NCBI GenBank assembly: GCA_029844215.1
Contig: CM056733.1
Location: forward strand, 9,669,501-9,733,500
Direction: 5' to 3'
DNA: 64,000 nucleotides
Origin: Przewalskia tangutica
Lineage: Eukaryota > Streptophyta > Magnoliopsida > Solanales > Solanaceae
Each line of letters begins with the position of its first letter. Within the stretch, counting starts at the first letter, position 1. The position numbers and the translations under genes are program-made. A model generated the notes under the pieces. That model was not told the origin of the DNA, did no database searches, and was given only the letters and a program-made list of their open reading frames with translations. This document shows positions 34,456 through 46,110 of the stretch, piece by piece.

Positions 34456-34808
34456 GGCTTGTATCCACCAACTGCCTTTTTAGTGCTTCATTAATGTTTT
34501 TAGGTTCCAAAGTAGAAACATAGCAAGATTGACTTACCTTGTGATGTATGGTGGACATACACGCATACTTCACCATGTCTCGGTAATTTTTGGCTCTTTT
34601 CTCCTTGTTTTTATTCCTTCAATACTTCTCCTATTACCTGCTCGGGATGGTTTCTTGATTCGGATGAGGATCCTCGCATCAATCACGGTTCGCCGTAATC
34701 CTCATCGTAACTGCAGTTGTTCTCATCTTGATTCTACAGTGGCCACGCAGATGTTGTGACATTTGGTGTAACATCCGCATTTTCTCGTGGTCCGCCTCTC
34801 CCGTATTA

Positions 34809-35786
34809 TTACGACAAAGATCTGCATCGTGTATTTCCTGCATAATCTGCATTATCATCAAAAACAATGTTAACAGATTCTTGTACGGATTTGGTTCGAA
34901 GATTGTACGCTCGGTAAACATGACTATTTTGAGAATAGCCTATGAAAATTCCCTTATCACTCTTAGAGTCAAACTTTGCTCGATTATCTCTATCATTTAG
35001 AACATAGCATACACACCCAAAAATATGAAAGTAACGTATATTTGGTTTCTTTCCATTCAAGATCTCATAGGGTGTCATTTTTGTTCCTGGTCTAAGATAG
35101 ACTCTATTAGAGATGTGACTTGCAGTGTTTAGGGCTTCTACCCAAAAACGTTTTGACAGTTTTTTAGAACTTAGCATGACTCTAGCCATTTCTTGTAGGG
35201 TTCTATTCTTCCTCTCTGCTACACCATTTTGTTGGGGGGTTTTGGGAGCAGAAAATTCATGGAAAATACCTTTTTTCTCACAAAATGTAGAAAATTGATT
35301 ATTTTCAAACTCCTTTCCATGATCAGATCTTATCCGAAAAATAGAGGAATGATATAAATTTCTAATTCTAGAGTACAATATTCTAAACATGTCAAACGTT
35401 TGAGACTTTTCTTTCAAAAAGAATATCCAAGAGTATCTTGAAAAGTCATCTACAATCACAAAGGAGTACCTCATGCCTCCTAGGCTATCTACCTCGATTG
35501 GACCCATAAGATCCATATGTAAAAGTTGAAAGCAATGAGACGTACCTGAGAAATGTCCATCACTCTGAACAACTTTGTGAGGGACACGGGTATGAGACGT
35601 ACCTGAGAAATGTCCATCACTCTGAACAACTTTGTGAGGGACACGGGTTTGCTTACCTTTGAGGCAATCTTCACACACCACGGTTTCACTCATAGGACTT
35701 AGTTTAGGAATGCCTTTTACCGCCTCATAAGATATCAATTTTCTAAGGTTGCGGTAATTGACATGTCCTAGTTTTTGATGCCACAA
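34809..35786 (-). pseudogene. SIRE integrase with a 19-residue tandem duplication
   Basis: Open for 325 codons. The HHCC finger starts WHQKLGHVNYRNL and ends CEDCLKGKQ. The core has LLHMDLMGPIEVDS (first Asp), IRSDHGKEFEN (second Asp) and SAPKTPQQNGVAERKNRT (Glu). The C-terminal blocks are FHIFGCVCYVLND and GIFIGYSQNSHVYRAYN. Between finger and core the peptide TRVPHKVVQSDGHFSGTSH occurs twice in a row (57-base repeat, 35536-35649), an in-frame duplication that could disturb the finger-core spacing. The ORF runs past the usual integrase end and then shifts before RT. Confidence 0.88.
35536..35649 (-). repeat. 57-bp tandem duplication in SIRE integrase
   Basis: Two consecutive 57-base units starting TGAGACGTACCTGAG on the plus strand at 35536 and 35593, essentially identical. 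The length is a multiple of three, so the frame is kept. Confidence 0.95.
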
Positions 35787-36254
35787 TGTTGTGTCATCAC
35801 CCCAACACTATTACATACCTTATGTTCTCCGACAAGATAACAATTATCACTTGTTCTTGTACTGTCATTATGCATTTGTTAGTTTCATCACCATCAGACA
35901 TGCTTGTTTATTGAATCTTACCTCTAAGTTGTCATCACACGCTGGCTTATACTAATTAGGTTAGCCATCGCACCATCAACGCAAGACATTATTTAGTTCG
36001 AATTCCGGGAGATTAACGCCTCTTCCTATTATCTTACTCTTTCCACCTCCTCCATATGTAACATTTCCTCCATTTAGAGCTTCGTAGTTCTTTAGATCTT
36101 TTGTTCCTCGCTATATGGCGGAATAGCCATCACAAAGTACCACGATCCGTAGATATTGGTCCTTAGATGCGGTTATGGCTACATTACAACTTGTTTTCTT
36201 GATGGAACCCAAACCTTTTTGTTACCTTACGATTTTTGTAGATAGAGGAGTCTC
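35787..36254 (-). pseudogene. SIRE protease remnant
   Basis: Decayed. One minus frame gives KDLKNYEALNGGNVTYGGGGKSKIIGRG near 36100-36010, in two overlapping readable parts, the strongly conserved block after the SIRE protease active site. The active-site text itself (D.GCSRHMTG in the family) is lost to changes and a stop around 36140. Confidence 0.6.
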
Positions 36255-38012
36255 TTAGAGTGTCATCTCAAGTTCTGACGATTCTCGAAGACCTTTCTTC
36301 TCGAGTTTTAGTAACTTAAAGCAAAAAGGTTTTAAATGTCCAGATTTATTACAATAATTGCACACATAGTTGCTACCCTTCTTACGGTTCATTTCCCCAT
36401 TTTTAACAAACAAGTTGGAGCATAATGTATTGATAGGATTCTTGTAGCCCAAACCAAGATGCAGTGAGGTTGACTAACACTAAGGATTTCATCTAATTTG
36501 GAGGTGACTGTGTTAAGCTTTTTGAAGGTTTCTTCGGCCAGATCCTAGTTTGCACTAATCTTTCCGAATTCAAGATCTTTTTTGGTAAGAGTCACTTCCA
36601 GTCGGGTAATGGTATTTATCAAATCTGCATTCTCACGAGTTAGAGTTTTCACCTTTGATTCAAGTTGATTAGATTCAATGATTAAGTCCTTGCAAAGGGC
36701 TTGCAATTCCTTAATCATATTATCCTTAGAGTCTTCGAGTCTCGTGTTTAGAATCATTTTTGAAATAAAGCCACGTAAGCAATTGACATCCAAGAATTAA
36801 AAACTCATACACATTGCCTCATTGCCAGATTCGCAGATGTTACGGTGATGTTCCCGGAAATGTCATGACATTTAGTGTATCACAATCACTAAACCTTCAT
36901 CATCCGACAGAGAATGTTCAAAACAGCGGCATTGCTTGTGACTCTATTTCTCGTATTCTCTTCCCTTCACCTTCATCATCACTTAGAAATCCATAGACTT
37001 TGCCAACCTTTCTTAGAGTGTTTGCACACTCGTTGGCATAACGGCCCATCCCGGCGGGCATGACATTGAATCTTTGTCGAGCCGCTGGGATCGAACCTGG
37101 TTCGGTCAGAATTTATTCTCCTAAGTTGATTGCCTTTTTGTGCGGTGGGAAAATTCTTGGTAATTCGTGGATTGAGTCCTTGGTTTTGGTGCTCTTTAGA
37201 CTTAGATTTATTCTTATCTTCGTTGAATCTTCTTAACATCGTATTGAACCTACGAGTAAGAAGAGCAACGTTGACACCATCCCTAATTTCTTCAAGTGTT
37301 TCATCCTCTTCATTGACTTCCGTCTCTAAGGATTTTGCTTGAAGGGCAACATCCTTGCCTTTGTATAAAGACCTTTGATTTTCCATGTTCATCTCATATG
37401 TTTTGAGGATGCTCATTAAGGTATGTAGGTCCATTGTGGCAAGGTTGTGTGCTTCTTCAATCGCACAAATCTTAATGTTGAACTTTCCAGGAAGAGATCG
37501 GCGGCTTTTTCAACAAGTTGATTGTTGGTCAATGGAGAACCAAGAACTTGACATTCATTAGAGATATCAATCAACTTTTCAAAATAGGTTTTAATATCCT
37601 CCGATTCCTCCATCCTTAAACGCTCATACTTACTCACGAGCATGCGAAGCTTGTCGTCGAACACTTGAGCTACCTTCACAATGAGTTTGTAAAGTATCCC
37701 AAGCATCCTCGCAAGAGAGCAATTTTGGATGAGTTTGAACATATAAAGATCAACCCATCCGAAAATAGCATTTAGTGCCTTTTCGAAGCTCGCACTATTA
37801 GTTTCTTCGAAAGTCCATTCGGCCTCAGGCTTGACCAAAATGTCGCCTTCCTCGTCCGGTGGAAGCATAGGAACAGTGTATCCATTTGTAATAGATCTCC
37901 ACGCTCTAACATCAATGGATTTGATGTGAGAACGTAGGCGAATCTTCCAATAAGGATAGTTTGATCCATCTAAAATAGGAAGTCTACCAATATTTGGATT
38001 ACCCGGATCCAT
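36255..38012 (-). pseudogene. SIRE gag
   Basis: Start taken as the ATG at 38012 (MDPGNPNIGRLPIL), shortly after the primer site; an ATG 24 bases upstream is in frame but less likely. The capsid has LDGSNYPYWKIRLRSHIKSID, KLRMLVSKYERLRMEESEDI and LIDISNECQVLGSPLTNNQLV. The frame shifts near 37420-37440, continuing as LHTLMSILKTYEMNMENQ (37434-36979). A predicted coiled coil (36793-36545: LQALCKDLIIESNQLESKVK and onward) is usual for SIRE gag. The knuckle CNYCNKSGHLKPFC is at about 36370-36330. Three frames are needed to read it, so it is dead. Confidence 0.85.
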
Positions 38013-38053
38013 AGTTAAGTAAAAGGACCTTAGCACTTATTATGTCAAGTGTC

Positions 38054-38067
38054 GGCTCTGATACCAA
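38054..38067 (-). other. SIRE primer-binding site
   Basis: The minus strand reads TTGGTATCAGAGCC next to the 5' LTR end, a full match to the initiator-Met primer type. Confidence 0.9.
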
Positions 38068-38068
38068 A

Positions 38069-39014
38069 TGAAAGGGGATTATCGAACTTAAACTATGGAA
38101 TAAATAATTTCAGCAAAGAAGAACAGAGGTAAACTTAAAGACAGTAAGGAATGTTCCCAAAAATGTTACGTGATACGAATCGAACATTAACAATAACGCA
38201 GAACTGAAAAACGAGTTAAGCTGCAGCGGAAATAAATCAAGGACACCCAAGATTGTTTTTCATAAGTTATATAATTGTATATAACTTATAGTGGTCTCAT
38301 GACCAAAAATTTATTGTATAAAGATTATACAATCTTACAAATCCCTTGAGAATGAATAAAAATCCGTAAAACAAAAAGGGATTAAAAAGAAGTTAAATCC
38401 TAACTTCTAAGCCTGAAAAATCTATCTAAAATAGAAGTGAAAAACACCCTATTACAATTGCTTTGAGTTGAAAGAACAAGTATAGATCTAAGAAAGCAAT
38501 TCGCAATTTTGAACAAGTGTAATCACAAAACCAGGCTGCTTGATCCAGCTGTGTTTGAGGCAATATTTGAGACGTCTCAGATCTGAATTTTCTTCTGCAA
38601 AAACTGGATGTAAAACCTTGGAGTGAACCCTCTATTTATAGTGGAGAGTTCACCCGAGAGGCTCCTTGATTCTCGGTGGAGGTTGAGCAGAATAGGGTTG
38701 GCTGGAGCTGTTCTTCAGCCTTAAAATTCTCAACAGATTTGACTTTGTCTTCCTGAGAATGCTCCTTCCGTTATGCACTCTCCTTGGACTTGGTCTTGTT
38801 AAGTATTATCGTGTTTTCCTTAGCTCCTAACCAAGCCAAACATTCACGTGATAAAATCTTCTCTTGTAAATCTGCCCGTGAAGATAGGCAAAACTCTTGC
38901 CAGAAATGTCCTCCCAGATGTCACGACATTTGGGATGACATTTTCCTGTTTTTACTTAACACCAAAAAAAGACATGTTACGGAAAATGTTAGGACACAGA
39001 ACCTAACACTAACA
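38069..39014 (-). repeat. SIRE 5' LTR
   Basis: 946 bases, same ends as the left copy (TGTTAG...CTTTCA on the minus strand). It carries the 24-base motif at 38918-38941. Transcription would start inside it, running to lower coordinates. Confidence 0.92.
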
Positions 39015-39316
39015 GTCACCATTATTTGTAAATCGTGAAATATATTGGAGAGTAGTTTCCCTTGTATCCATGCTTGTGGTCATTGATCATTTTACTTGTT
39101 TTCTATGTTAGATTTACATTTCCGCATTACTTATAATTTTCTTTCTAAAAAACAACCTTTACGTATTTGGCTTACCGTAGTTGGTGAAAATTTCTACTTT
39201 GCTTGACCGCCTACATATTTATCACTGTGAGATTGACCCCGACTCATAATTGAGTAAATTATATTGCATACGACCGTGTACACTTTTATTTATTAGAGTC
39301 GATTTGGACGTTATCA

Positions 39317-39640
39317 CTTATTCACCAATGCAAGCTGAACTATAATTAGCATTACATGATGGACTCAACATGGAAAAGCTGCATAATCTAACCCCCTAGA
39401 AATTGAGATACACTCCACATAGATAACCAAATACATGGAACAAAATACAGTTACTTATGCAAACATTATTCGAGGTGACCAAATACATGGAAAAATATAC
39501 AGTTGCTTATGCAAACATTATTCGTGATTGCAGATAATTAATGCTCCAACTGAAGGCTTAAATGATCAGACACAACTTCAGAGAGGGAAATGAAGTAGAG
39601 CATACGTTAGAAAGGCGACTTCTAATCAGTCCAACTTAGA
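39317..39640 (+). pseudogene. LINE RNase H C-terminal remnant
   Basis: After the second CTTAT target copy the LINE frame resumes with QAEL.LALHDGLNM, the block carrying the RNase H catalytic Glu, followed by EIEIHST. A weak HNFREGNEVEH-like end block sits near 39580-39610. This continues the piece ending at 28621 and shows that 28622-39316 is a later insertion. The true 3' end is obscured by copia-3/copia-2. Confidence 0.6.
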
Positions 39641-39657
39641 TAAACCTAATACAAGAT

Positions 39658-41181
39658 TGAAAGTATGTATGTCATAGAGACAATCATTATTAGAGACAAA
39701 TGTACTTGAACACATTTGTATTATTAATAAGATTAATATATTTTGGCATTTGCAATTATTGGTTTATTTGTAATTATTCATTAATGTACATCCCTTGAGC
39801 TTACGTTGTCATTAATAGAGTGAGATATTGATGATAGAGCGTAACTCTCAAAATAGCCTCGACTAATGATCATCGAGAATAAATATCGATGATATGTTAT
39901 AAGTCGACATGTGGTCTGCATCAGATTTTTGGAGCATATAGTATGTCTCACATGCTGCTAGTAATGGACACATGAATACTTTTCGAAAGTATTGGTATAC
40001 CCTGCTGATAAATTTTTTGTTATGCATGTTATCAGCGTGTGTGAGATAAAGATCCTTTGACTTGAGGTCAATACGCACTTTGTTTACAGAGTAATGTACT
40101 TTGACCCTGTCCTAAGCTTAAACTCCTTATAGGATAAGATACGACTTGTGTTGGGTGCATTATGATGTAAACTAAGGTGGTGATTCGGCCAAAAATAGGA
40201 TTCATTCCTCGATTGGATATTCGAGAGAGCACTCAATTTCTCAGTGATATTAGTCGACCAAGTCATTAGCCAATGCAAGAGACATATTTAGAATATGATC
40301 TAGTTGTCGACTAATATAGATGAGATAGAGTGATCAAGTCATTTGGATAGACACATGACAAATTCTATGCTTGATCGAGTGTGTCGCGAATGAAAGGATT
40401 TATCATCTCACATAAAGGTTATGTTTGCTAGATTTATGTAAACGTACTTCACATATTGAGTTCATCGTACGACACAGTTTAGGAGTTCCGTATGAACCTT
40501 AATTGGAATAGTGTCAATATATGAAGGCATATAGGGTCACACTATGTCGATTGTCTCTTCGATCTAAGGGTGTATTGAGAAAGTATTAAATATTCGATTT
40601 GGAATCGAGATATTTAAAATTGATTATAACTATGGAATATTTTCTATTTGATGGAAATTATTTTATTAAGTCAAAATTAAATTTTGGATTCAATTAAATG
40701 TGCTAAATATATAAACGAGGAATGTTAGGCGTCGCGACGCCGACCCAGCAGTGGGCCCAGTCAGACTGGCCCACTGCACCTCAGTTTTTGGGCCAAGCTT
40801 AGAGCCCAACCCTAATCCAGTTTTGACCTGAAATTAACTATATATACAACACTAACCTCATTGATATTAGATCAATGATTTTATTAAACAATTCTAGACT
40901 TAGAGTTTAGAATAAAATTTTCTCAAACATCTGCCAAGATTTTCTGGCTTTCTTGATAGATGAATACACTATAGCAAGGTGCTTGTAATCGAAGGGAACA
41001 ATCGTGTGTTCCCCCTTAGTAGAGATTCCAGATTGTATAACCTGTAAGTGTTTTTGTTTAGATTTATTTTACAGGTTTCGATTGTCATATAACCATACCA
41101 AAAGACATTGTTGGGTAAGTAAATAAAATTTTGAACTTGCGTTGTGCCATACTTGTATATTTTGAACCCAACAAAACCCTA
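39658..41181 (+). repeat. copia-2 5' LTR
   Basis: Begins TGAAAGTATGTATGTCATAG; ends near CCCAACAAAACCCTA. It contains the palindrome GGCGTCGCGACGCC at 40728-40741. A TATATATA stretch near 40840-40850 followed by CAACACTAACC is a reasonable promoter candidate. The 3' LTR has lost the palindrome (48055-48070). Confidence 0.85.
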
Positions 41182-41196
41182 AAGTGGTATTAGAGA
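41182..41196 (+). other. copia-2 primer-binding site
   Basis: AAGTGGTATTAGAGA right after the LTR, one base off TGGTATCAGAG, the initiator-Met type. Confidence 0.75.
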
Positions 41197-42780
41197 CCAG
41201 GCTGGTTTAATGGTTATATAACAATTGAATAAAATAATAATATGGGTTAAACATAAAATTGGTTTTCAAACTGAATTAAAACAAGGCTTCTTGAAATTCT
41301 ATCTTGACTGAACAGTTAACCTTTTGATTTCACCCTAAATTATCAACTATGCTAAATCGAGGAAGTCATTCCGTTCTAGCTCGGACTAAGCCAAAGTGCA
41401 GATAAACGGTTCATTGTGAATATGGTGCACGGAGAAGAACGACTATGAATGGATGATGGAAGATATGTGCGTTATTGATAATAGTGGGTGAGGATAAAGG
41501 ATCTGTGATCTGATCCCTAAATTGGATTTAGGATTTGGATGATTTTTAGAAAATCAACACGGATACATTCTGTCAGGACGTCGACGTCGCGACCCCATAG
41601 TAGGGCGTCGCGGCGCCTGCTAGTGTTTCAAGGCGGCGTCGCAGCTCTATGGTGGAGCGTCGCGGCGCCTGTCATAGTAACAGGCAGGAGCCTTGGCTCC
41701 TGTTCGAGATTCGTGATTAAAAGATTCGTTTTAAAATTTTGGACTTACTAGACAGTAGGCGTCGCGGCTCCGTCGTGGAGCAGCGCAGTGCTATTGTATT
41801 GTAGAAGCCGAAAGACTTCTGCCTCACTGGCATCGCGGCGCCACCTGTCCAGAAAAAATAAAATAAACTCAGAGTTCAGAATGTTTAACCCACGATTATT
41901 ATTATACAATATATCATTTGATAAGTATATTGTTTATATGATAAATGTCAATATTTTTGTCATTAAATTACTTGAATAGCGTCCGCAAATAATTTTCTGG
42001 GAAGGCGGCGCCCAGTGTGTGTTTAAACCGCTTAATATCATACTTGGGAAGACGGTACCCAATAGGTGCTTAGTAGACTTTGCATGATAGTTAAGATGCT
42101 TTATTTGATATAGCATGCTAGAGTTGATCTTGGTTAAAACCCTAAATAAAAATGTTCTAAAAAATTTAATACAAGTCTCATTTAAAATGAATGTGTCGTC
42201 TGTTATAATTGATTGTAGTGCAAAATCCTTTTCAGCTAGATGAGTATTTATGCCACAACATTTGCTCTAAGTCTACGAGGACTCAGACTCTTTCATAGAT
42301 GTATGTTAAATGTAGAAGTGGGTGATAAACCTTCATGAATATTTACACCACAGTGTTTGATCTGTAAGGCAAAACTCACTTAGATGCATAATTGTTGTCG
42401 CATAACGGGGTTGACTTGGTAAGTTGCCTTGGCGCCACAGCGTCAGACAAGCCGAGGGACGCAGATCGATTGTTTGGAACATTCGGTCAAAAAAGAGTTA
42501 CAATTTGTTTGTAATTGGTTTGGAGACCTACCAGGTTGTGTTGTTGAAGTTATCAACCACAGTAAACGCGGAGATAACATGAATCTGGATCTTGGACCAT
42601 TATGACCATTTTTATATGAGTTCGTATTCCTTCATGGGGTCAAACAGTATGTTAAAATAGTGGGAGCTAATTAAACTAAAGGTCATGTTAATTAGTTAAC
42701 AAACGTGTTCAATAAAAATTATATTAGAGTTTAGTTTCAAGTCTATCTATTTCTTCATAATATATAAAATATCGAATCTA
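41197..42780 (+). other. copia-2 leader with CpG-rich motif array
   Basis: About 1.6 kb with no credible gene. 41576-41845 contains repeated CpG words: GACGTCGACGTCGCGACC at 41576-41593 with overlap, GGCGTCGCGGCGCC at 41604-41617, AGCGTCGCGGCGCC at 41656-41669, a weaker one near 41758 and CATCGCGGCGCC at 41831-41842. The open frame 41539-41751 follows from this composition. Two degenerate copies of a TATTTA(T/C)(G/A)CCACA block lie at 42246-42356. Confidence 0.6.
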
Positions 42781-44036
42781 TCGCTGAAAATGTTGGTCGA
42801 TACAACAAGTTGACTAGAGCTAATTACCCTAACTGGTTGAGAAATCTACGATTGGTGTTAAGAGTAGAAAGAATTGAGTATGTGTTAAACACAATATTCC
42901 CCACAGTCTCTGCTGAAGACTCTACTGAGTATGCCCTGTTTGACAAGGTGGATTATCAGAAACATCTGGATGATGCTACCTCGACACAGTGTGTAATGTT
43001 GTCCTCCATGACTGTGGAGTTACAGAGGAAATATGAAAATATGGGCCCCAACGAAATGCTAGAACACTTGAAGAGTCTCTATGACTCACAGTCTCAAATA
43101 ATAGAGTATGAACTATTGAGAGACTTTTTCAAGTGTATTATATACAAAGGGGGTCAAGTGTCAGCGCATATTCTGAAGATGATTGGGTTGATAGAAAGGT
43201 TGGCTTCGATTGGAACGAAGCTGCCTACAAATGTCTCTGTCAACCTGATCCCGAATTCGCTTCTTGGTTTATTTGAGAATTTGTTTGTGAACTTCAATTT
43301 GAATGGGACCAAGGCGAGTCTTCCAGAGCTTCACAACATGTTGAAGACTTTTGAATCATCTACCTCTAAAGTAAAAGTTGTGCTCATGGTGGGCTCATCT
43401 AGCAAGTTCAAACCCAAGAGTGAGAACATGCAGAAGAAAAAGGGTATGTCAGTTGCTGCACCCATAGTTTTGAAACCAAGAGAAAGTGTTCAGAAGAAGG
43501 AAAAAGTAGCTATGGATGTGTGTCTCAACTGCAAAAAGAAGGGGCACTGGAAGAAGGAATGCACAGCTCCAGGAGGAGGCAAAGCACTTGGTGCTTCTAG
43601 CTCTACTAGAAAAAGTATGTTTGTCATTGAAATAAATATGTCTATAAGTAACTCTCACTGCTGGGCATTGGATACCTCTCGTGGCTCATACATTTGTAAT
43701 AATGTGCAGCGTCAGATTGACAACAAAAATATTGGACCATGGAAGGTAGACCTGCGCGTTGGAAATGGAGCACGAGTGAATGATAAACGCGTGGGAACTT
43801 ATAGACTAGATTTACCTTCAGGCTTTTGTTTAGAACTAAATAATTGTTATTTTGTTCCCTCATTGACGAGGAATATTATTTCTATCCCAGTGTTAGACAC
43901 TGAGGGGTTTCCTCATTTATTGCCAATGACAGTTATGTACTATCTTTTAATAGTTTTGTTTGTGGAAATGGTCCGTCTGTGGATGGTTTTGTATGTTCTA
44001 AATTGTAGTCGTGAAATTTTCAATTTTCAAAATAAA
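42774..44036 (+). pseudogene. copia-2 gag and protease
   Basis: One frame runs from about 42774 to a stop at 44037, reading AENVGRYNKLTRANYPNWL at the start; the expected ATG is missing. Capsid blocks are SSMTVELQRKYENMGPNEML and LIERLASIGTKLPTNVSVNL. The knuckle CLNCKKKGHWKKEC (CX2CX4HX4C) is at 43521-43562. Protease follows as CWALDTSRGSYICNN; family members have DTGCGSHIC, so the active-site Gly is Ser. The end (NIISIPVLDTEG) lies before the pre-integrase domain, where the frame is lost. Confidence 0.85.
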
Positions 44037-44099
44037 TGAGCTAAGATAAGTAATCCAAGAAACCCCACCTACTTATGACATTGTAGACTTGGCCACATC

Positions 44100-45124
44100 A
44101 ATGAATCAAGGATAGCAAGATTAAGGAAGTTAGACTACCTGGAACCGTTTGACTTGGAGTCCTATGGTAACTGTGAATCTTGCTTGAGAAGAAAGATGAC
44201 CAACATGCCATTTTCTAGGAAAGGTGCGCAAGCCAAAGAGGTGCTTGAGTTGGTCCATACTGATGTATGTGGGCCATTTTCAACTCAAGCTAAGTGAGGC
44301 TTCTCTTACTTAATTACTTTTACAGACGATTTCACAAGGTTTGGGCATGTGTATCTTATGAAACACAAGTCTGAAGCCTTTGATAAATTTAAGGAGTACA
44401 AGTCAGAAGTAGAGAAGCAACTTCAAATAAGTATCAAGACCCTTCGATCAGATCAAGGAGGTGAATACTTAAGTAAAACATTTTTGGATTACTTGAAGCT
44501 TCATGGAGTCCAATCACAATGGACACCTCCTGGATTGCCACAAATGAATGGTGTTGCTGAAAGGAGAAATCGAACCCTATTAGATATAGTTAGATCCATG
44601 ATGAGTTTCTTAGCTCTACCAACATACCTTTCGGGCTATGCATTGCAAAGCTCAATTTTATTCTGAACAGGGTTATTTCAAAGTATGTAGAGAAAACTCC
44701 ATATGAGATATTGAATGGCAAGAAACCAACACTTAAACACATGTGACCCTGGAGGTGCCCTGCATATCTAAAGAAGATTTTTACTGACAAGTTGGAGTCT
44801 AAAAGTGAGAAATATTATTTTTTGGGGTATCCAAAGGAAACTAAGGGATACTATTTCTATCTTCCTGGAGAATATAAGGTCATTTTTTTCAGAAATGCAA
44901 CTTTCCTTGAAGAAGATTATGTCTACAAGGAACAGAGCTGCAATGAGATAGAACTTGAAGAAATTCATGAACCACAAGATAACACAGAAGTTGAACTCTT
45001 GTCAAAAGACCTAGACAAGGATTTAGTGGGAGTATTTGGTGAAGATTGGGTACTTAGATTATGCCCTTCAGCCAGTGGGAGTGTTGTGAGAGATCGTGCA
45101 GAAATGCAATGCTCTCATACATAA
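44100..45124 (+). pseudogene. copia-2 integrase remnant
   Basis: Readable blocks are FDLESYGNCESCLRRKMTNMPF-type finger text near 44150-44220, then core pieces LVHTDVCGPF, a stop at 44295, FTDDFTRFGHVYLMKHKSE and IKTLRSDQGGEYLSKTFLDY (44349-44666) with GLPQMNGVAERRNRTLLDIVRSMM. The Asp of SDQGGE and the Glu of ERRN are intact. C-terminal GYPKETKGYYFYLP follows in another frame (44792-45124). It would join element DNA to the genome; shifts prevent it. Confidence 0.82.
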
Positions 45125-45424
45125 TCAATGGAAGATGATACAATGATTGTACATCATTCCATTTAGGAAATACATGAAAATGACATTCCTGAAAGCTCTC
45201 AAGGTGGTGGATTGTCCAACACACAAAGACCTTCTCACAATCATAATGCAACAAATACTGAAACGCAGAATAATCAACTCCGTAGGACCACTAGGACTCA
45301 TCATCCGCCTAAAAGACTTAATATCCTTGTTGAAACACACAATGAGATAGATATTCCTGATGACGATGAACCTACAACCTACAACAAAGATATGTTAGAC
45401 ATTGATTCACAGAGATGGCAATAA

Positions 45425-46110
45425 GCCATGAATTCTGAGATGGATTCAATGTACATCAATCAAGTTTGAAACTTAGTTGATTTGCCAACAAGGGTTAGAC
45501 CCATATGATGTAAATGGGTCTTCAAGAAGAAGTTTGATGCATATGACAATGTACATACTTATAAGGCAAAATTGGTGGCTAAAGGTTATAATCAACTGCA
45601 TGGGGTCAATTATGATGAAATCTTTTCACCTGTTGCAAAAATTAAGTCCATTTGGATTTTGCTTGCAATAGCCACATACTATGATTATGACATTTGACAA
45701 ATGGATGTTACAACTACGTTCCTCAATGGTAACATAATTGAGGAGGTTTGTATGATACAACCTAAGGGTTTTACATCCAAAACTAAGCCCAAAGCAGTAT
45801 GCAAGCTACAGAAGTTCATTTATGGACTTAAGCAAGCCTCAAGGAGTTGGAATATTTGCTTTGACACATCAGTCAAGTCATTTGACTTTTTTAGAAGCAA
45901 AGAAGATTCTTGCGTTTATAGTAAGCATAAAGAAGAGAGTATTGTCTTTATTGTTATATATGTAGATGACATATTAATAATGGGAGATAATAAGACTCTC
46001 ATGCAATCAGTCAAGGTATGGTTATCCAACACCTTCATGATGAAGGACTTGGGTGAAGCCTGCTACATTCTTGGAATTAGGATCGATAGAGATAGACTAA
46101 TAAATTGTTA
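45425..46110 (+). pseudogene. copia-2 reverse transcriptase
   Basis: From about 45425: MNSEMDSMYINQV, a stop, CKWVFKKKFDAYDN, KAKLVAKGYNQ, YDEIFSPVAKIKSI, then QMDVTTTFLNGNIIEEVCM (first catalytic Asp), KLQKFIYGLKQASRSWN and the active site VIYVDDILIMGDNK (45950-45990), followed by FMMKDLGEACYILGIRI. Stops near 45425, 45470, 45507 and 45697 split it, but 45701-46111 is a 136-codon open stretch. Confidence 0.85.

Larger units (their letters stand above)
29197..39014 (-). mobile_element. SIRE-type Ty1/copia element with an extra ORF
   Basis: Complete minus-strand element of 9.8 kb, with LTRs at 38069-39014 (5') and 29197-30137 (3') and a perfect TSD GTCAC at 29192-29196 and 39015-39019. In the direction of transcription it has a primer site, gag with a coiled coil and zinc knuckle, a decayed protease, integrase, RT, RNase H, then a separate 355-codon ORF and a polypurine tract. 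Gag style, size and the third ORF fit the SIRE lineage. The LTRs differ at few sites, so it is among the younger insertions. Gag and pol both carry shifts and stops. Confidence 0.92.
28622..39316 (+). repeat. Solo LTR D, split by SIRE element
   Basis: TGATAAGTTGG at the left and GACGTTATCA at the right, with a perfect TSD CTTAT at 28617-28621 and 39317-39321. Without SIRE it is about 870 bases (28622-29196 plus 39020-39316). Ends of the TGATAAG...TTATCA type and the size suggest a Tat/Athila-like Ty3 LTR, but no coding part is left to confirm the family. Orientation is given as the strand on which TG starts, which is uncertain because the ends are symmetrical. Confidence 0.85.
4690..39640 (+). 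mobile_element. LINE (non-LTR retrotransposon), 5'-truncated, split by nested insertions
   Basis: Four plus-strand pieces read in order as one LINE ORF2: the RT palm and following domain (4690-5375), a short linker (24241-24432), the RT zinc-binding region plus the start of RNase H (27906-28621), and the rest of RNase H (39317 to about 39640). The gaps are copia-1, the hAT element and solo LTR D with SIRE. The 5' end lacks endonuclease and the start of RT, common for LINEs. Many stops mark it as the oldest layer here. The 3' end and tail are lost where copia-3 and copia-2 begin. Confidence 0.8.

Noticed and set aside
41539..41751. 70-codon Arg/Ser-rich frame in the copia-2 leader
   Set aside because: Generated by the CpG motif array; no start context or relatives apparent.
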